DNA from: Stieleria magnilauensis
GTDB taxonomy: Bacteria > Planctomycetota > Planctomycetia > Pirellulales > Pirellulaceae
DNA length: 64,000 nucleotides
Assembly: GCA_007753675.1 (NCBI GenBank)
Contig: CP036432.1
Span: 284,394 to 348,393, forward strand
Direction of reading: 5' to 3'
Position 1 is the stretch's first letter; the number at the start of each line of letters is the position of its first letter. A model generated the notes under the pieces. The model did no database searches. It was not told the DNA's origin and saw nothing but the letters and a program-made list of their open reading frames with translations. The translations under genes and the position numbers were made by a program. This document shows, one piece after another, positions 29,174 to 39,000 of this stretch.

Positions 29174-30514
29174 ATGCGTCTCCATGCGATGATGGTGCTG
29201 ATGGTTGTCGGTTTTCCGGTGGTCAGCTTCGCGGGCGGCAGCAGCCTGCGCGTCCTGGAGGGCAGTCAGGAGTCGCTTCAAGCCCGTGTCGATCTGATTC
29301 AGCAGGCCCGCCATACGATCGATTTGTCCTACTACGCCATCGACACCGACGAAGTCCCCGTGGCCATCTTGGAGTTGCTGCGGCAGGCCACGCTTCGGGG
29401 CGTACGCGTTCGAATTCTGGTCGACGGATTGAAGTCTCGATTGCCGTCGAAATGTGAGCAGTATTTAAGCACTTATGGGATCAAGGTTCGAGTCTATCAC
29501 CCGCCACATCAAGGCAATCCGAGTTGGCTGAATCGACGGCTGCACTCCAAGTTGATGGTGGTCGACACCTGTCATGCGGTGGTGGGAAGCAGCAACCTGG
29601 AAAACGGACATTTCCATTTCGAATGCCCACGCGAGTTTACCGATTGTGACGCGTTTGTCTCTGGCGACATCGCCCAACGGTCACAAACGTACTTCGATTG
29701 GTTGTGGGCAACGCCTGATGTCCAACCGGCACCGGAGCGAGATTCACTGGGTTTGGACATTCTCAGTTACCGACCTTTTGGAAAGAGCGATTGGAAAAAT
29801 GCCTGGCGCGATGCCGACGGGCCCGCAGATTACCAACAACTGCTCAGTGACGCCTTGCGACGCGTTGTTTGTCGCTGCGGCGTGCACTTGGACTGGCAGC
29901 GTGACTGGGTTGCGGAATCGATGCAAGGGATCGAAATGGAGCTGTTGTTCGACCGTTCGTCCGACAAATCCGAACGTCACGTCAACCGCCAAATCGTTCG
30001 GATGATGGATCAAGCCAAGCGAACCCTGTTCATTGAATCGCCGTATCCAGCCTTCGATCGCTCCATCCGATCCGCCATCTCGCGGGCAAGAAAGCGTGGC
30101 GTTTGCGTGACCATCCTGACCAATTCGCTCGATTCAACCGACCAGCTGAACGTCTACGCGGCCTACCAGAATCACAAGCGGGGATTGTTGCGTGAAGGCG
30201 TTCGGCTGCGTGAGTATGTCGGACCGGAGACCTTGCATGCCAAGACGATGCTGGTCGACGACTGCTGCTGGATGTTGGGCAGTTACAACTTTGACGCTCG
30301 ATCGAATCAGTTGAATTTGGAGCTTTGCATCATCTCCAACGATCCGGCCGGGGCGGAACAGTTGCGATCCAACGTGCGATCACGGCTCGCCAAATCGGCC
30401 TCGGTGCCTGCAGGAACTCTGTTGCTGTCGGTTGGACAAGACGCCGCGGCGACCAAACGCGCACGCTTGATGATGAAGCGAACCGTGATCGAACTCTATC
30501 GCGGACTGCTCTGA
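29174..30514 (+). CDS. exported phospholipase D-like (HKD) protein
   Basis: The 446-residue protein starts with a signal peptide (MMVLMVVGFPVVSFAGG). It carries two HxK(x)4D motifs, HSKLMVVDTCHAVVGSSN near residue 123 and HAKTMLVDDCCWMLGSYN near residue 356, the paired halves of a PLD active site. Cardiolipin synthase-like and nuclease-like members share this layout, and the substrate cannot be assigned. The ATG at 29174 is favoured over 29123 because it places the signal peptide at the start. A phosphatase-like gene converges from the other side with a 4-bp gap. Confidence 0.87.
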   Translation: MRLHAMMVLMVVGFPVVSFAGGSSLRVLEGSQESLQARVDLIQQARHTIDLSYYAIDTDEVPVAILELLRQATLRGVRVRILVDGLKSRLPSKCEQYLSTYGIKVRVYHPPHQGNPSWLNRRLHSKLMVVDTCHAVVGSSNLENGHFHFECPREFTDCDAFVSGDIAQRSQTYFDWLWATPDVQPAPERDSLGLDILSYRPFGKSDWKNAWRDADGPADYQQLLSDALRRVVCRCGVHLDWQRDWVAESMQGIEMELLFDRSSDKSERHVNRQIVRMMDQAKRTLFIESPYPAFDRSIRSAISRARKRGVCVTILTNSLDSTDQLNVYAAYQNHKRGLLREGVRLREYVGPETLHAKTMLVDDCCWMLGSYNFDARSNQLNLELCIISNDPAGAEQLRSNVRSRLAKSASVPAGTLLLSVGQDAAATKRARLMMKRTVIELYRGLL

Positions 30515-30518
30515 CCCG

Positions 30519-31052
30519 CTATCGCAGACAGTTCCGTGCGCTGACGTGTTGCCAGAAATAGCGATCGAGACCTTCCAGGTTGGTGTTGAACTGCTGAGCC
30601 TTCCAGGTCGTGAAGGCGAGATGAGGCTCCCATCCGAAATGCTCGATCCGGTACAGAGCCACCAGCAATCCGACTCGATCCAGACCGAGATTGCAGTGGA
30701 AATAGACAGGACCGGCACAACCGTTCGTCAGCTGTGCCAGGATGGTCGGCACGTTTCCGGTTCGAATCGGAAAAAAGCCCATCGGGATGCGGCGGTACGC
30801 GATCCCGAGTTTGGCCGCCCGCCGCTGTTCTTTCCTGCTGGCGAACACCTTGAACGTCCGGGCGTCGATGATCCGTTGGACACCCAATCGACGCAGTTTC
30901 GCGAAATCGGCATCGCTTTGCGGAGCCGCACCGTAATAGATCTGGCCGTCCAAGTGGTGGATATCGAGCGTGTCACCCCGATGGTCCATGGCGCCACACG
31001 ATTGTGAACATGTGAGGACCAGAGAGCTTGCGACGATCAGAAGAATCAACAT
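30519..31052 (-). CDS. exported dual-specificity / tyrosine phosphatase-like protein
   Basis: The 177-residue product has an N-terminal hydrophobic leader, MLILLIVASSLVLTC, that suggests export or a lipid anchor. A small cysteine-phosphatase domain follows, with the P-loop HCNLGLDRVG (HC-x5-R) near residue 125 and the preceding strand PVYFHC. The general-acid Asp could lie in the RTFKVFASRKEQ-IPMGFF region but is not certain. The ATG at 31052 is chosen for the leader; an upstream ATG at 31124 adds 24 Cys/His-rich residues of doubtful meaning. It faces the PLD-like gene tail to tail. Confidence 0.75.
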   Translation of the reverse strand: MLILLIVASSLVLTCSQSCGAMDHRGDTLDIHHLDGQIYYGAAPQSDADFAKLRRLGVQRIIDARTFKVFASRKEQRRAAKLGIAYRRIPMGFFPIRTGNVPTILAQLTNGCAGPVYFHCNLGLDRVGLLVALYRIEHFGWEPHLAFTTWKAQQFNTNLEGLDRYFWQHVSARNCLR

Positions 31053-31124
31053 GCGAGCACAACGATGGACGGAGCAGTGGCAAGGTTCACAAAACAGCAT
31101 CCACCAATTATGACACGCAATCAT

Positions 31125-31695
31125 CGTTCAGGCCCGAGAAATCAGGAGGGCCCCCGATCGGCTTGGCGAAACCACGAAACAACCGGAAACACCGCGACGC
31201 AAACCCTTTGAGGCTTTGGACGGCGATCTGCGACGTCAACTCCTAAAAAACTCGCCATCGGATCCGGCGAAGCGCAACGCCGCTTTCCAGATGCGTTTAT
31301 CCTTCGTGTGCTCTGGCAGATTTGACGTTGAGCTCATGGGAATTGACAACAGCTTCGGCTCCGTCGGTGAACTGCCGAGGGCCTTGGAGGCTTCAATCCT
31401 TAGACTCAATCTGACCGAAGGAATCCAGCGATCTTACCGGGCTAACCATCGAAAAAAAATAACCACCGATGGCAGCGTGAACCCACGGATGACAGGGTGC
31501 CAAGAATCCGTGGGTTCGCGCTGCCATCCGTGGGCTCAGTGCCATCCGTGGGCTCAGTGATCACTTCATCGTTCCGCAATGCACAACCTGCCCACTTATC
31601 CGCTCGAATCATCCGCTCGAAGCCTACGACGAACACCGGCGAATCAATCAATGGAAGCTCGCAACAGCCTGTACGACAATCACGCAAAGAACCCA
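31125..31695. other. 571-bp intergenic region, mostly featureless
   Basis: No gene was supported on either strand. The only clear structure is the dispersed palindrome at 31468-31528, followed by a direct repeat of GCCATCCGTGGGCTCAGTG. The region must carry the promoter of the following symporter gene. Confidence 0.5.
31468..31528. repeat. inverted repeat, 23-bp arms (dispersed palindrome, copy 2)
   Basis: The arms 31468-31490 and 31506-31528 pair with one mismatch, and the loop begins GACAGGGTGCCAAG. Arms and loop match copy 1 at 25152-25212, placing both in one repeat family of the host. Confidence 0.75.
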
Positions 31696-34290
31696 ATGAA
31701 ACGATTCCTCAAGATCCTGCTTTTCCTCGCAGCGGTCGCATCAGCACATCAGGCGATCGCCCAGGAGATGCTGTCGTGGACTGAATTGCCGCCGATGCCC
31801 GATGAACTGGGCTTTGCAGGACCGTTCGCCGGCGTTCACAACGACGCGATGATCGTGGCCGGTGGGGCGAATTTCCCCAAGCCGGTTTGGGACAACGACA
31901 AAGTATGGCACGATCGCATCTTTGTCATGACCAGAGATGGCGATGACTACGCATGGAAAGACGGCGGCAGGCTGCCCCGCGCGATCGCGTACGGAGCGTC
32001 CGTCTCGACTCCAGACGGCGTGGTTTGCATCGGCGGAAACGATTCCCAAGCAACCTTTGACGACGTATTTGTGCTGAGTTGGGACGCAACGTCCGAACGC
32101 GTGACGAGGACGGAGTATCCCTCGCTGCCCAAACCCTGTGCGTTTGCCGCCGCGACGATGATCGGCGAGGTGATCTATCTTGCCGGCGGTCAGAGCGGCC
32201 AGTCGCTGGAAACCGCGATGACGAATTTCTGGGCGCTGGACTTGTCGAAAAAGACGAGCGACGGCGAATTCGGTTGGCAGGAATTGCCCGGCTGGCCAGG
32301 ACCGCCGCGTGCGTTGAATCTGACCGTCAGCCAACACAACGGCTACAACGATTGCGTGTATGTCATCAGCGGGCGCAACCAAGACGGACCGGCGGACGAA
32401 CCGAGCAGCTACCAGTTTCTACGCGACGTGTGGGAATTCAATCCCAGCAGCGGCGCGTGGCGACAACGAAGCGACGCACCGAGATGCTGGATGGCCGGAA
32501 CGAGCATCAAGTACGGGCAAAGTCATCTACTCGTCCTCGGCGGCGCCACCGAGGAACTGTTCTTTCAATCCGACGCGATGAAGGATGACCATCCAGGGTT
32601 TGGCAACGAAACGGCCGCCTATCACACCATCACCGACACCTGGGTCTCCGCGGGAAACAACCCCGTCACCCAGGTGACCACCACGGCCGTCCAGTGGGGC
32701 GAAGAGATCATCGTTCCGACCGGTGAAGTGCGACCACGAACACGCACGCCGAACGTCTATCGCGTTACGGTCCGTCGAACCGATCACAGTTTCGGACTGG
32801 TCAACTATGTCGTCTTGTTCAGCTATCTGGCGTCGATGGTCGGCGTCGGCGTTTATTTCGCGCGAAAGAACAAGAATACCGACGACTTCTTTCGCGGGGG
32901 CAGCCACATTCCGTGGTGGGCTGCCGGGTGCAGCATCTTCGCGACGATGCTGAGTTCGTTGACGTTCACCGGTATCCCGTCCAAGGCGTATGCCCAGGAC
33001 TGGGTGTATTCGATCGGCAATTTCATGATCCCGGTCGTCGCCATTGTGGCCGTGTTCGTTGCGATGCCGTTCTTTCGTCGCATCGATGCCACCAGTGCGT
33101 ACGAGTACCTGGAAAAGCGATTCAGCCGACCGGTCAGGCTGTTTGGGAGCGCCAGCTTCACGTTGTTCCATCTCTTTCGCATGGCCGTCGTGATGTCATT
33201 GACCGGATTGGCGATGGCCGTCGCGACGCCGTTGACGCCGACACAATCGGTGCTACTGATGGGAGTGCTGAGCATTCTCTATTGCACAATGGGGGGCGTC
33301 GAAGCGGTGATCTGGACAGACACCATTCAGACGCTGGTGCTATTCGGCGGAGCACTGCTCGCGATCGTCTTGTTGGTGATGGGCACCGACGGCGGACTGG
33401 GCGGATTTTTGACCGCAGCAGACAAGGCCGACAAGTTTCAGATCGCGAACTTGCACCTGAGTCCGACGAGTGCGCAAATCGCGCTATGGGTCATCGTCGT
33501 CGGAGCGATTGGCCAGAACCTGTCGTCCTACACCGCCGACCAGGCTGTCGTTCAGCGTTACATGACCACTGCCGATCAAAAGCTCGCGGCGCGTTCGATC
33601 TGGACCAATGCCGTGCTGACGATTCCCTCGACGCTGTTGTTTTTCGGGATCGGCACCGCGCTGTTCGCGTTTTATCAATCGAACCCCGGCCGACTGGATC
33701 CGACGATTTCGACCGACCAGGTGTTCCCGTACTTCATTGCTCATGAGATGCCGGTCGGTTTGGCTGGGCTGGTGGTCGCCGGAGTTTTTGCGGCGGCACA
33801 GTCGACCGTTTCGACCAGCATGAATTCCACCGCGACTGCTTTGGTGACGGACTTCCTGCGGCCATTTAATGTTTGCCATTGCGACAGCGGCTACCTCACT
33901 GCGGCGCGCGGCCTGACGTTTGTGACGGGCGTGATCGGAACCTTGCTGGGCCTGGTGTTCGTCAATCCCGAAATCAAATCGCTGTTCGATACGTTTCTCG
34001 TCGTGATCGGATTGTTCATGGGCGTGCTCGGGGGGCTGTTCGTCCTGGGCGGTACGACAACCCGAGCCAGTTCCAGTGGGGCGATGACCGGCGCGTTGGT
34101 CGGTGCAGCGGTGATGTTTAGCCTCTGGAAATTCACCGCGATCAACGGCTACCTGTACACGACATGCGGCATCACGACGTGCTTCATCGTCGGCTACCTC
34201 GCGAGTCTCGCCTCACCCAAGTCGGATCGAGACCTGAGCGGTCTAACGATTCATACCTTGCGGGCCACCGAAATGCGGACCACCGAGTAG
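31696..34290 (+). CDS. fusion: exported mutarotase-like Kelch propeller (NanM type) + sodium:solute symporter
   Basis: The 864-residue protein starts with a signal-like helix ([19 protein letters not shown]). Residues ~25-345 form a cyclically permuted six-blade Kelch propeller of the N-acetylneuraminate epimerase class ([39 protein letters not shown]). Residues ~370-850 form a sodium:solute symporter with about 13 helices ([53 protein letters not shown]). The fusion fits uptake of a sialic acid-like sugar: the periplasmic propeller would set the anomer that the symporter imports. The ATG at 31696 is chosen for the signal. No other sialate catabolic gene is visible nearby. Confidence 0.88.
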   Translation: MKRFLKILLFLAAVASAHQAIAQEMLSWTELPPMPDELGFAGPFAGVHNDAMIVAGGANFPKPVWDNDKVWHDRIFVMTRDGDDYAWKDGGRLPRAIAYGASVSTPDGVVCIGGNDSQATFDDVFVLSWDATSERVTRTEYPSLPKPCAFAAATMIGEVIYLAGGQSGQSLETAMTNFWALDLSKKTSDGEFGWQELPGWPGPPRALNLTVSQHNGYNDCVYVISGRNQDGPADEPSSYQFLRDVWEFNPSSGAWRQRSDAPRCWMAGTSIKYGQSHLLVLGGATEELFFQSDAMKDDHPGFGNETAAYHTITDTWVSAGNNPVTQVTTTAVQWGEEIIVPTGEVRPRTRTPNVYRVTVRRTDHSFGLVNYVVLFSYLASMVGVGVYFARKNKNTDDFFRGGSHIPWWAAGCSIFATMLSSLTFTGIPSKAYAQDWVYSIGNFMIPVVAIVAVFVAMPFFRRIDATSAYEYLEKRFSRPVRLFGSASFTLFHLFRMAVVMSLTGLAMAVATPLTPTQSVLLMGVLSILYCTMGGVEAVIWTDTIQTLVLFGGALLAIVLLVMGTDGGLGGFLTAADKADKFQIANLHLSPTSAQIALWVIVVGAIGQNLSSYTADQAVVQRYMTTADQKLAARSIWTNAVLTIPSTLLFFGIGTALFAFYQSNPGRLDPTISTDQVFPYFIAHEMPVGLAGLVVAGVFAAAQSTVSTSMNSTATALVTDFLRPFNVCHCDSGYLTAARGLTFVTGVIGTLLGLVFVNPEIKSLFDTFLVVIGLFMGVLGGLFVLGGTTTRASSSGAMTGALVGAAVMFSLWKFTAINGYLYTTCGITTCFIVGYLASLASPKSDRDLSGLTIHTLRATEMRTTE

Positions 34291-34473
34291 AAGACCAACA
34301 CCCAGAACACGGACGGTCAGCGCTGAAGAGCTCCTGCCGAAGAAGAGATCAGGGCAACCGAAGCCATTACGTTCGGTCGCCACTGAATTCGGATGCGATT
34401 GAATTCGCGTTGATCAGCGAATTTGCATTGCTCATTGAAATTCGCATTGCTCAGCGAATATTTTTATCGAAAG

Positions 34474-34523
34474 TGGAGGTAGACGGACTTGAACCGACGA
34501 CCTACGCGCTGCCAGCTCAGCAA
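34474..34523 (-). tRNA. degenerate tRNA-like 3' fragment (possible attachment-site remnant)
   Basis: On the minus strand the sequence reads a D-arm-like GCTGAGCTGGCAGCGC, then AGGTC, a T-arm GTCGG-TTCAAGT-CCGTC with one mismatch, and TACCTCCA as an acceptor end. The anticodon arm and the matching 5' acceptor strand (GGAGGTA) are missing. It is therefore not a functional tRNA. It could be a deletion relic or the 3' end left by an element integrated at a tRNA gene. The remaining gap 34291-34748 holds nothing else that I can support. Confidence 0.35.
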
Positions 34524-34748
34524 TTCTGAACAGAAAACTTCGTTTTTACGGAGTTTTAGGGAGATTTGCGTTCCATGAAATCCACTATTTCGCACCGTTC
34601 CGAGGGGGAAACGTGCACGTTTCGTGCATAGTGTTCTGCGGTAGACAGTTGGTTGTTCAAACAAGGCCATTGCCTGCACGTAAACGAAGCGACTCAGATT
34701 AGGGGAATCGTTGTGTATCAGCCTAATGTCCACCCGTTGTTAAAATTC

Positions 34749-35720
34749 CTACTCTGGCTGATACATCTCCATGTCGTCGCCAACGCCGGGGATTTGACTG
34801 CCAAGCTCCTTGAGAACAATCACGCCGCAGAGTGATAGCACCCGAGAAGCCAATTTGTAGTGACCTTCACCGCGTTCGGTTGTCGAACCGTGAACCAAAG
34901 TGCTGCGCAGGGTGTACAGTTCATCCCAAAGCTTCTTCAAATCGGTGAGTCCAAGACGGTCAAGCAAACGGAATACGCCTTGTCGTAGAGAGAGCCGAAA
35001 AACCCCTTTCTGAATTGCGTCTGATACCTCGACGCGCTCTTCTTCAGTGCCAATGTCAATTGTTTTTACTTGCATGGCCGCTTCAGCGATGATTTGCTTT
35101 TGCGACTCAGTCCACTTTTCGTTTTGCCCCAATGCCTCAACCGCAGAGCAGGCCAAAACGATTTGGGCAATCGGGTCTCGATTCATCAATGCTAGGTTGA
35201 ACAGGTAGGTCAATTTTGAGGTGCCATCGTTCAAATTTCCGACTGCCTTAAATGTCGACGAAAGTCTTGCGAAAAAAGCCGTTGGATTACTTGTGGTGGA
35301 TACCGACGACGCCGAGCTGGACATGATTCGAACCGCTTCGTCGTCCTTGAACACATCGAGACCGTGAATGTCTCCCCGCAATTCCATCCCGTGTTGTCGG
35401 GCGATATCGACTACAGATTCACCTACAAAGGTTGAGAAACTGTCTGCACCGGTATTGATTCCCAATCGACTTGAAATCGAGGCAACTTCACACGCGAGTT
35501 TCAGACGTTCTCCAAAAGCCTTCGCCTCCGCTGCAGTTTGGAATCCACGCGCATTCAAGACGAGCCAGGTAGTTTCAAAACTTGAATCTGTGACATCCGG
35601 TGATTTGATCGTTACTTCACGCCCCTCGATCAAAAGACGCCGATGATTTTCGTCCATTTTCAGACGCTGGCGTACACGCATCCTAAGTCGCATTCGATAA
35701 GTTTTTCGACTTTCCGCCAT
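34749..35720 (-). CDS. HEPN-type (Apea-like) domain protein of unknown function
   Basis: The 323-residue protein is basic at the N-terminus (YRMRLRMRVRQRLKMD). It ends with a helical region holding LYTLRSTLVHGSTTERGEGH. R-x4-H within a helical bundle is the HEPN nuclease signature, and the spacing resembles Apea-like HEPN proteins. If active it could cut RNA, as many HEPN proteins do in defence or toxin systems; this is inference. The ATG at 35720 has GAGGAA 12 nt upstream. It lies divergent from the giant RHS gene and on the accessory side of the tRNA-like fragment. No antitoxin partner is adjacent. Confidence 0.6.
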   Translation of the reverse strand: MAESRKTYRMRLRMRVRQRLKMDENHRRLLIEGREVTIKSPDVTDSSFETTWLVLNARGFQTAAEAKAFGERLKLACEVASISSRLGINTGADSFSTFVGESVVDIARQHGMELRGDIHGLDVFKDDEAVRIMSSSASSVSTTSNPTAFFARLSSTFKAVGNLNDGTSKLTYLFNLALMNRDPIAQIVLACSAVEALGQNEKWTESQKQIIAEAAMQVKTIDIGTEEERVEVSDAIQKGVFRLSLRQGVFRLLDRLGLTDLKKLWDELYTLRSTLVHGSTTERGEGHYKLASRVLSLCGVIVLKELGSQIPGVGDDMEMYQPE

Positions 35721-36019
35721 AATGCTGCTATTCCTCTGGAGTAGGCGCCGCAAAAACATGAACGCAGATGCACTTGCAAACTTCGTTGATGAATCTCGAA
35801 TTTTGGAATGGAAAGGGCGATTTTGGCAAGACGACCCGCGATCCGATCAGCTACCGAACGCTCTCGGTTGGCAATCACGTTGTCGATCGGCGCAAATTCG
35901 ATTGCGAGCACTTTTTCAGTGAATCAAAGAGCCCCCCGGAGTTCGCAGGTGGCGAACCGTCCACCCCCCCGGTAATCTTAGGCGTCCTCAAGATTTCGAG
36001 TCCCCGCTTTCCGACACCA

Positions 36020-39000
36020 ATGATGCCACGCAAGCGACGATCCTCCAAGCGTTCTCGCCGCCCAATTCTTGAGTCCTTGGAGGATCGTCGCCTACTCAAT
36101 GTCGATTGGAGAAATCCAGCCGACAATCTCGATGTGAACGCGGATCTGCGAATCACGCCGATCGATGCACTCCAAGTGATCAACGAAATTGCTCGCCGCG
36201 AAGGCGCAACCGATCTGGCCGAGCCCTATTCCCAGGGCAAGCCTTACATTGACGTCAATGGAAGCGACACTGTTTCACCCATTGATGCACTGCAGGTCAT
36301 CAATGGAATAGCTCTGATGGACGCAGCGAGCAGTTCCGGCGAGCGCATTGCAATTGAAGCGGCTACCTCGTTTTCTAAAGAAGTATCGACGCTTGTAACC
36401 CTAGGAAGCGAATTAGGAACTCGCATTCTGCGAATTCAACTCGATGCACAGTTTCCCGCTGCTTCATCGCAGGATCTTACATCGGATGTCATCGCGATCT
36501 ATTTGGTCGATCCAGACGACTCGTCTGTCTCCTTGCTGGGAAATTCGGCGCGGCGCGACCCAGTATTCGCGATAACACCTCGTGGAGCTCGGCCCGTTCC
36601 TGGATTGTCAAAATGGGACGGAAGCACCGTTGAAATAGATCTCACGTCAGCACGTGGCGGAGATACGGGCCGACTGATCATCCAGACAATCAATCGTGAT
36701 CAAACGCCTGCGACATCGGCCCAGTTCAACATGCTTTCGAACACGATTTCCGATGTTGATCCCTACGAAGCATTCAGCCAACCAACGCCCAATCAGGGAG
36801 TCATGACAGACGCCATCGATCCGAATCAGTATCAGACGACCGGTAGCGTTGAAATCGTCGAACGTTTTGCGGGATACGATCCGACCGCAAAGATTCTGAC
36901 CACGCAGTTTGCGCTGAACACATCGGACACAGCGGTGGGAAGACAGGTAGTTGTATCTTTTCCTGATTTGCCTGCTGGTGTAGAGCTCATTGAAAGCTCA
37001 GGTGACACTGACGGTATTCCCTACATCAGCTTGAAGAATGCAATCGGAAATGGAGGTCTAGGCGTCAACTCGACGTCACGCTACATCGAAGCAAGGTTCT
37101 CGAACGCCGCCGGCTCCGCTTTCTCGCTTGCTCCAAGTGTTCTGACTGGACCGAGCAACCAGCCTCCAACCATCCAGCCGGTCAATGTTGTTTCGACGAC
37201 GCCGGGCGCGGTCGTACGGATACCGATCGACGTGTCTGATACAGATGAAGATCGGGTCTCACTTTCGGTGACCGATTTTTCTGCGATGCCTTCTGGCGAG
37301 TTGACCGGTCGCGAGTTGGTGCTTCGCCCCACCATCGACGATATCGGGACCCATACTTTCAGTATCATGGCGACGGACGGCGTTCTTTCGAGCTCTCAAC
37401 AAATCACCGTCGAGGTACAGCCAGACACCATTGGGACAACGCGTGTGTCGGGAAAAGTTATCGACGTCGATACGACGCCGATCGCCGGATTGCAGGTCGA
37501 GTTGGCCGGGGTCTCGGTGCGTACCAATAGCGATGGCGAGTTTACCGTCGAATTCGGAAGCGGACCGCTTGTCTCCAATTCACTACGAATACGTGGTGAC
37601 CTTTTTGGCGACCAAGCAACGTATCCGTTCATCGCAGAGAAAGTCCCATTCTTGTTGAGCCGGGAACCGATATCGGGGGTCAACAATCACATTGATAGAC
37701 CCATCTACCTGCCCAAGCTCAACCCCGGAATGACCATCGATCCGTTGGTTTCAACGGAGGTCACGACTCCGTATATAGAAGATGTAAGCGTGATGATCAA
37801 TCCTGGAACGCTTGTGACTCAGCAAGGCCTTCCATTCGCCGGAGAATTGAGCATCACAGAAGTGCCGCCGGCATTTACACCCGCTGCGCTTCCTGAAAAC
37901 ATCAGTCCAGATCTGATTGTGACCATTCAGCCTGGTGACATGGTCTTCACGTCGCCGGCTCCCATCACGCTACCAAACCGTGCCGGATGGGCACCGGGAA
38001 CGGTCATGGATCTGTGGTCCGTCAGTCCTGTATCCGGTGAATTTGAAATTGTCGGTGAGAGTGTCGTCAGCAATGACGGCAGTGTGGTCGAGACCGTGAG
38101 CGGAGGGATTCGCTTCAGTAGTTGGTCGGGAGTGGCGCCGCGCCCGCCTCGATTTCCTTTACCTGATGATCCGGACGGAGATCAAAAAGGGCCGGACAAC
38201 GACCGAAGCTCAAACTCCAAATGCAACGGCTGCGCTGAAACCCAATCTGTCAATTCAAGCGTCGAAATGTTCACGGGGGCCTTGCTGGAACGACATGACT
38301 TGGTTTCGTATCAATCGCAAGGGGTGAATCGGAATCTAACCTTCGTCTACGACTCGTTGCGTGCCGATCCAAAGCCGATCATTCATGGCGGTTTGATCGA
38401 TACGGCGCCAAACACAGAGATTGCGTCACGTGTCGAAGTTCACATCGGTAACTTCACTTATCAGGTCCCTGGTTTCGAACAGAACGAAGAGCAAAGTTTG
38501 ACTCAAAACTTCTCGGACCTAGAGGGCGGCGAACACTTTTTCGTTTCTGGCGACGAGCAAGCCGATGCGGATTTCGCTTTTCAAGCGGACCTGACAGCGT
38601 TTCCGACCGGTGCGTACGAATATTCAATCCACACCGGGCGGACGCAGCGGTGGTCGCAGGCCGTGTGTCGAACGGGAATCGAAATTGACAGTGGTGAACG
38701 CGTCTGTCGCACGCCACTTGAATTTGTGGATCGAGTTTCGTTTTCGACCGACACGACGAACGGAGATCTGATTGTTGTCAACTCTCGTCAATCACCTTAT
38801 GGCAATGGTTGGGGAATTGCGGGATTGCTTCAGCTTGTTGAAAACGCTGACGGCACGGTGCTGATGATCGATGGTGATGGAAGCGAACAGTTGTTCCAGC
38901 CACCAACTTCGGGCTCCGACCTATACGGCAGTCCAGGCGGACAATTCGGCGAATTGAAGAAACGACCAGACGAAACGTTTGTGCTGACAACCCCAGGAAA

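Noticed and set aside
31216-31560. 114-residue plus-strand frame
   Set aside because: It runs through the dispersed palindrome and lacks motifs; its end is repeat sequence.
34474-34523. Functional tRNA
   Set aside because: Anticodon arm and 5' acceptor strand are missing, and the T-stem has a mismatch.
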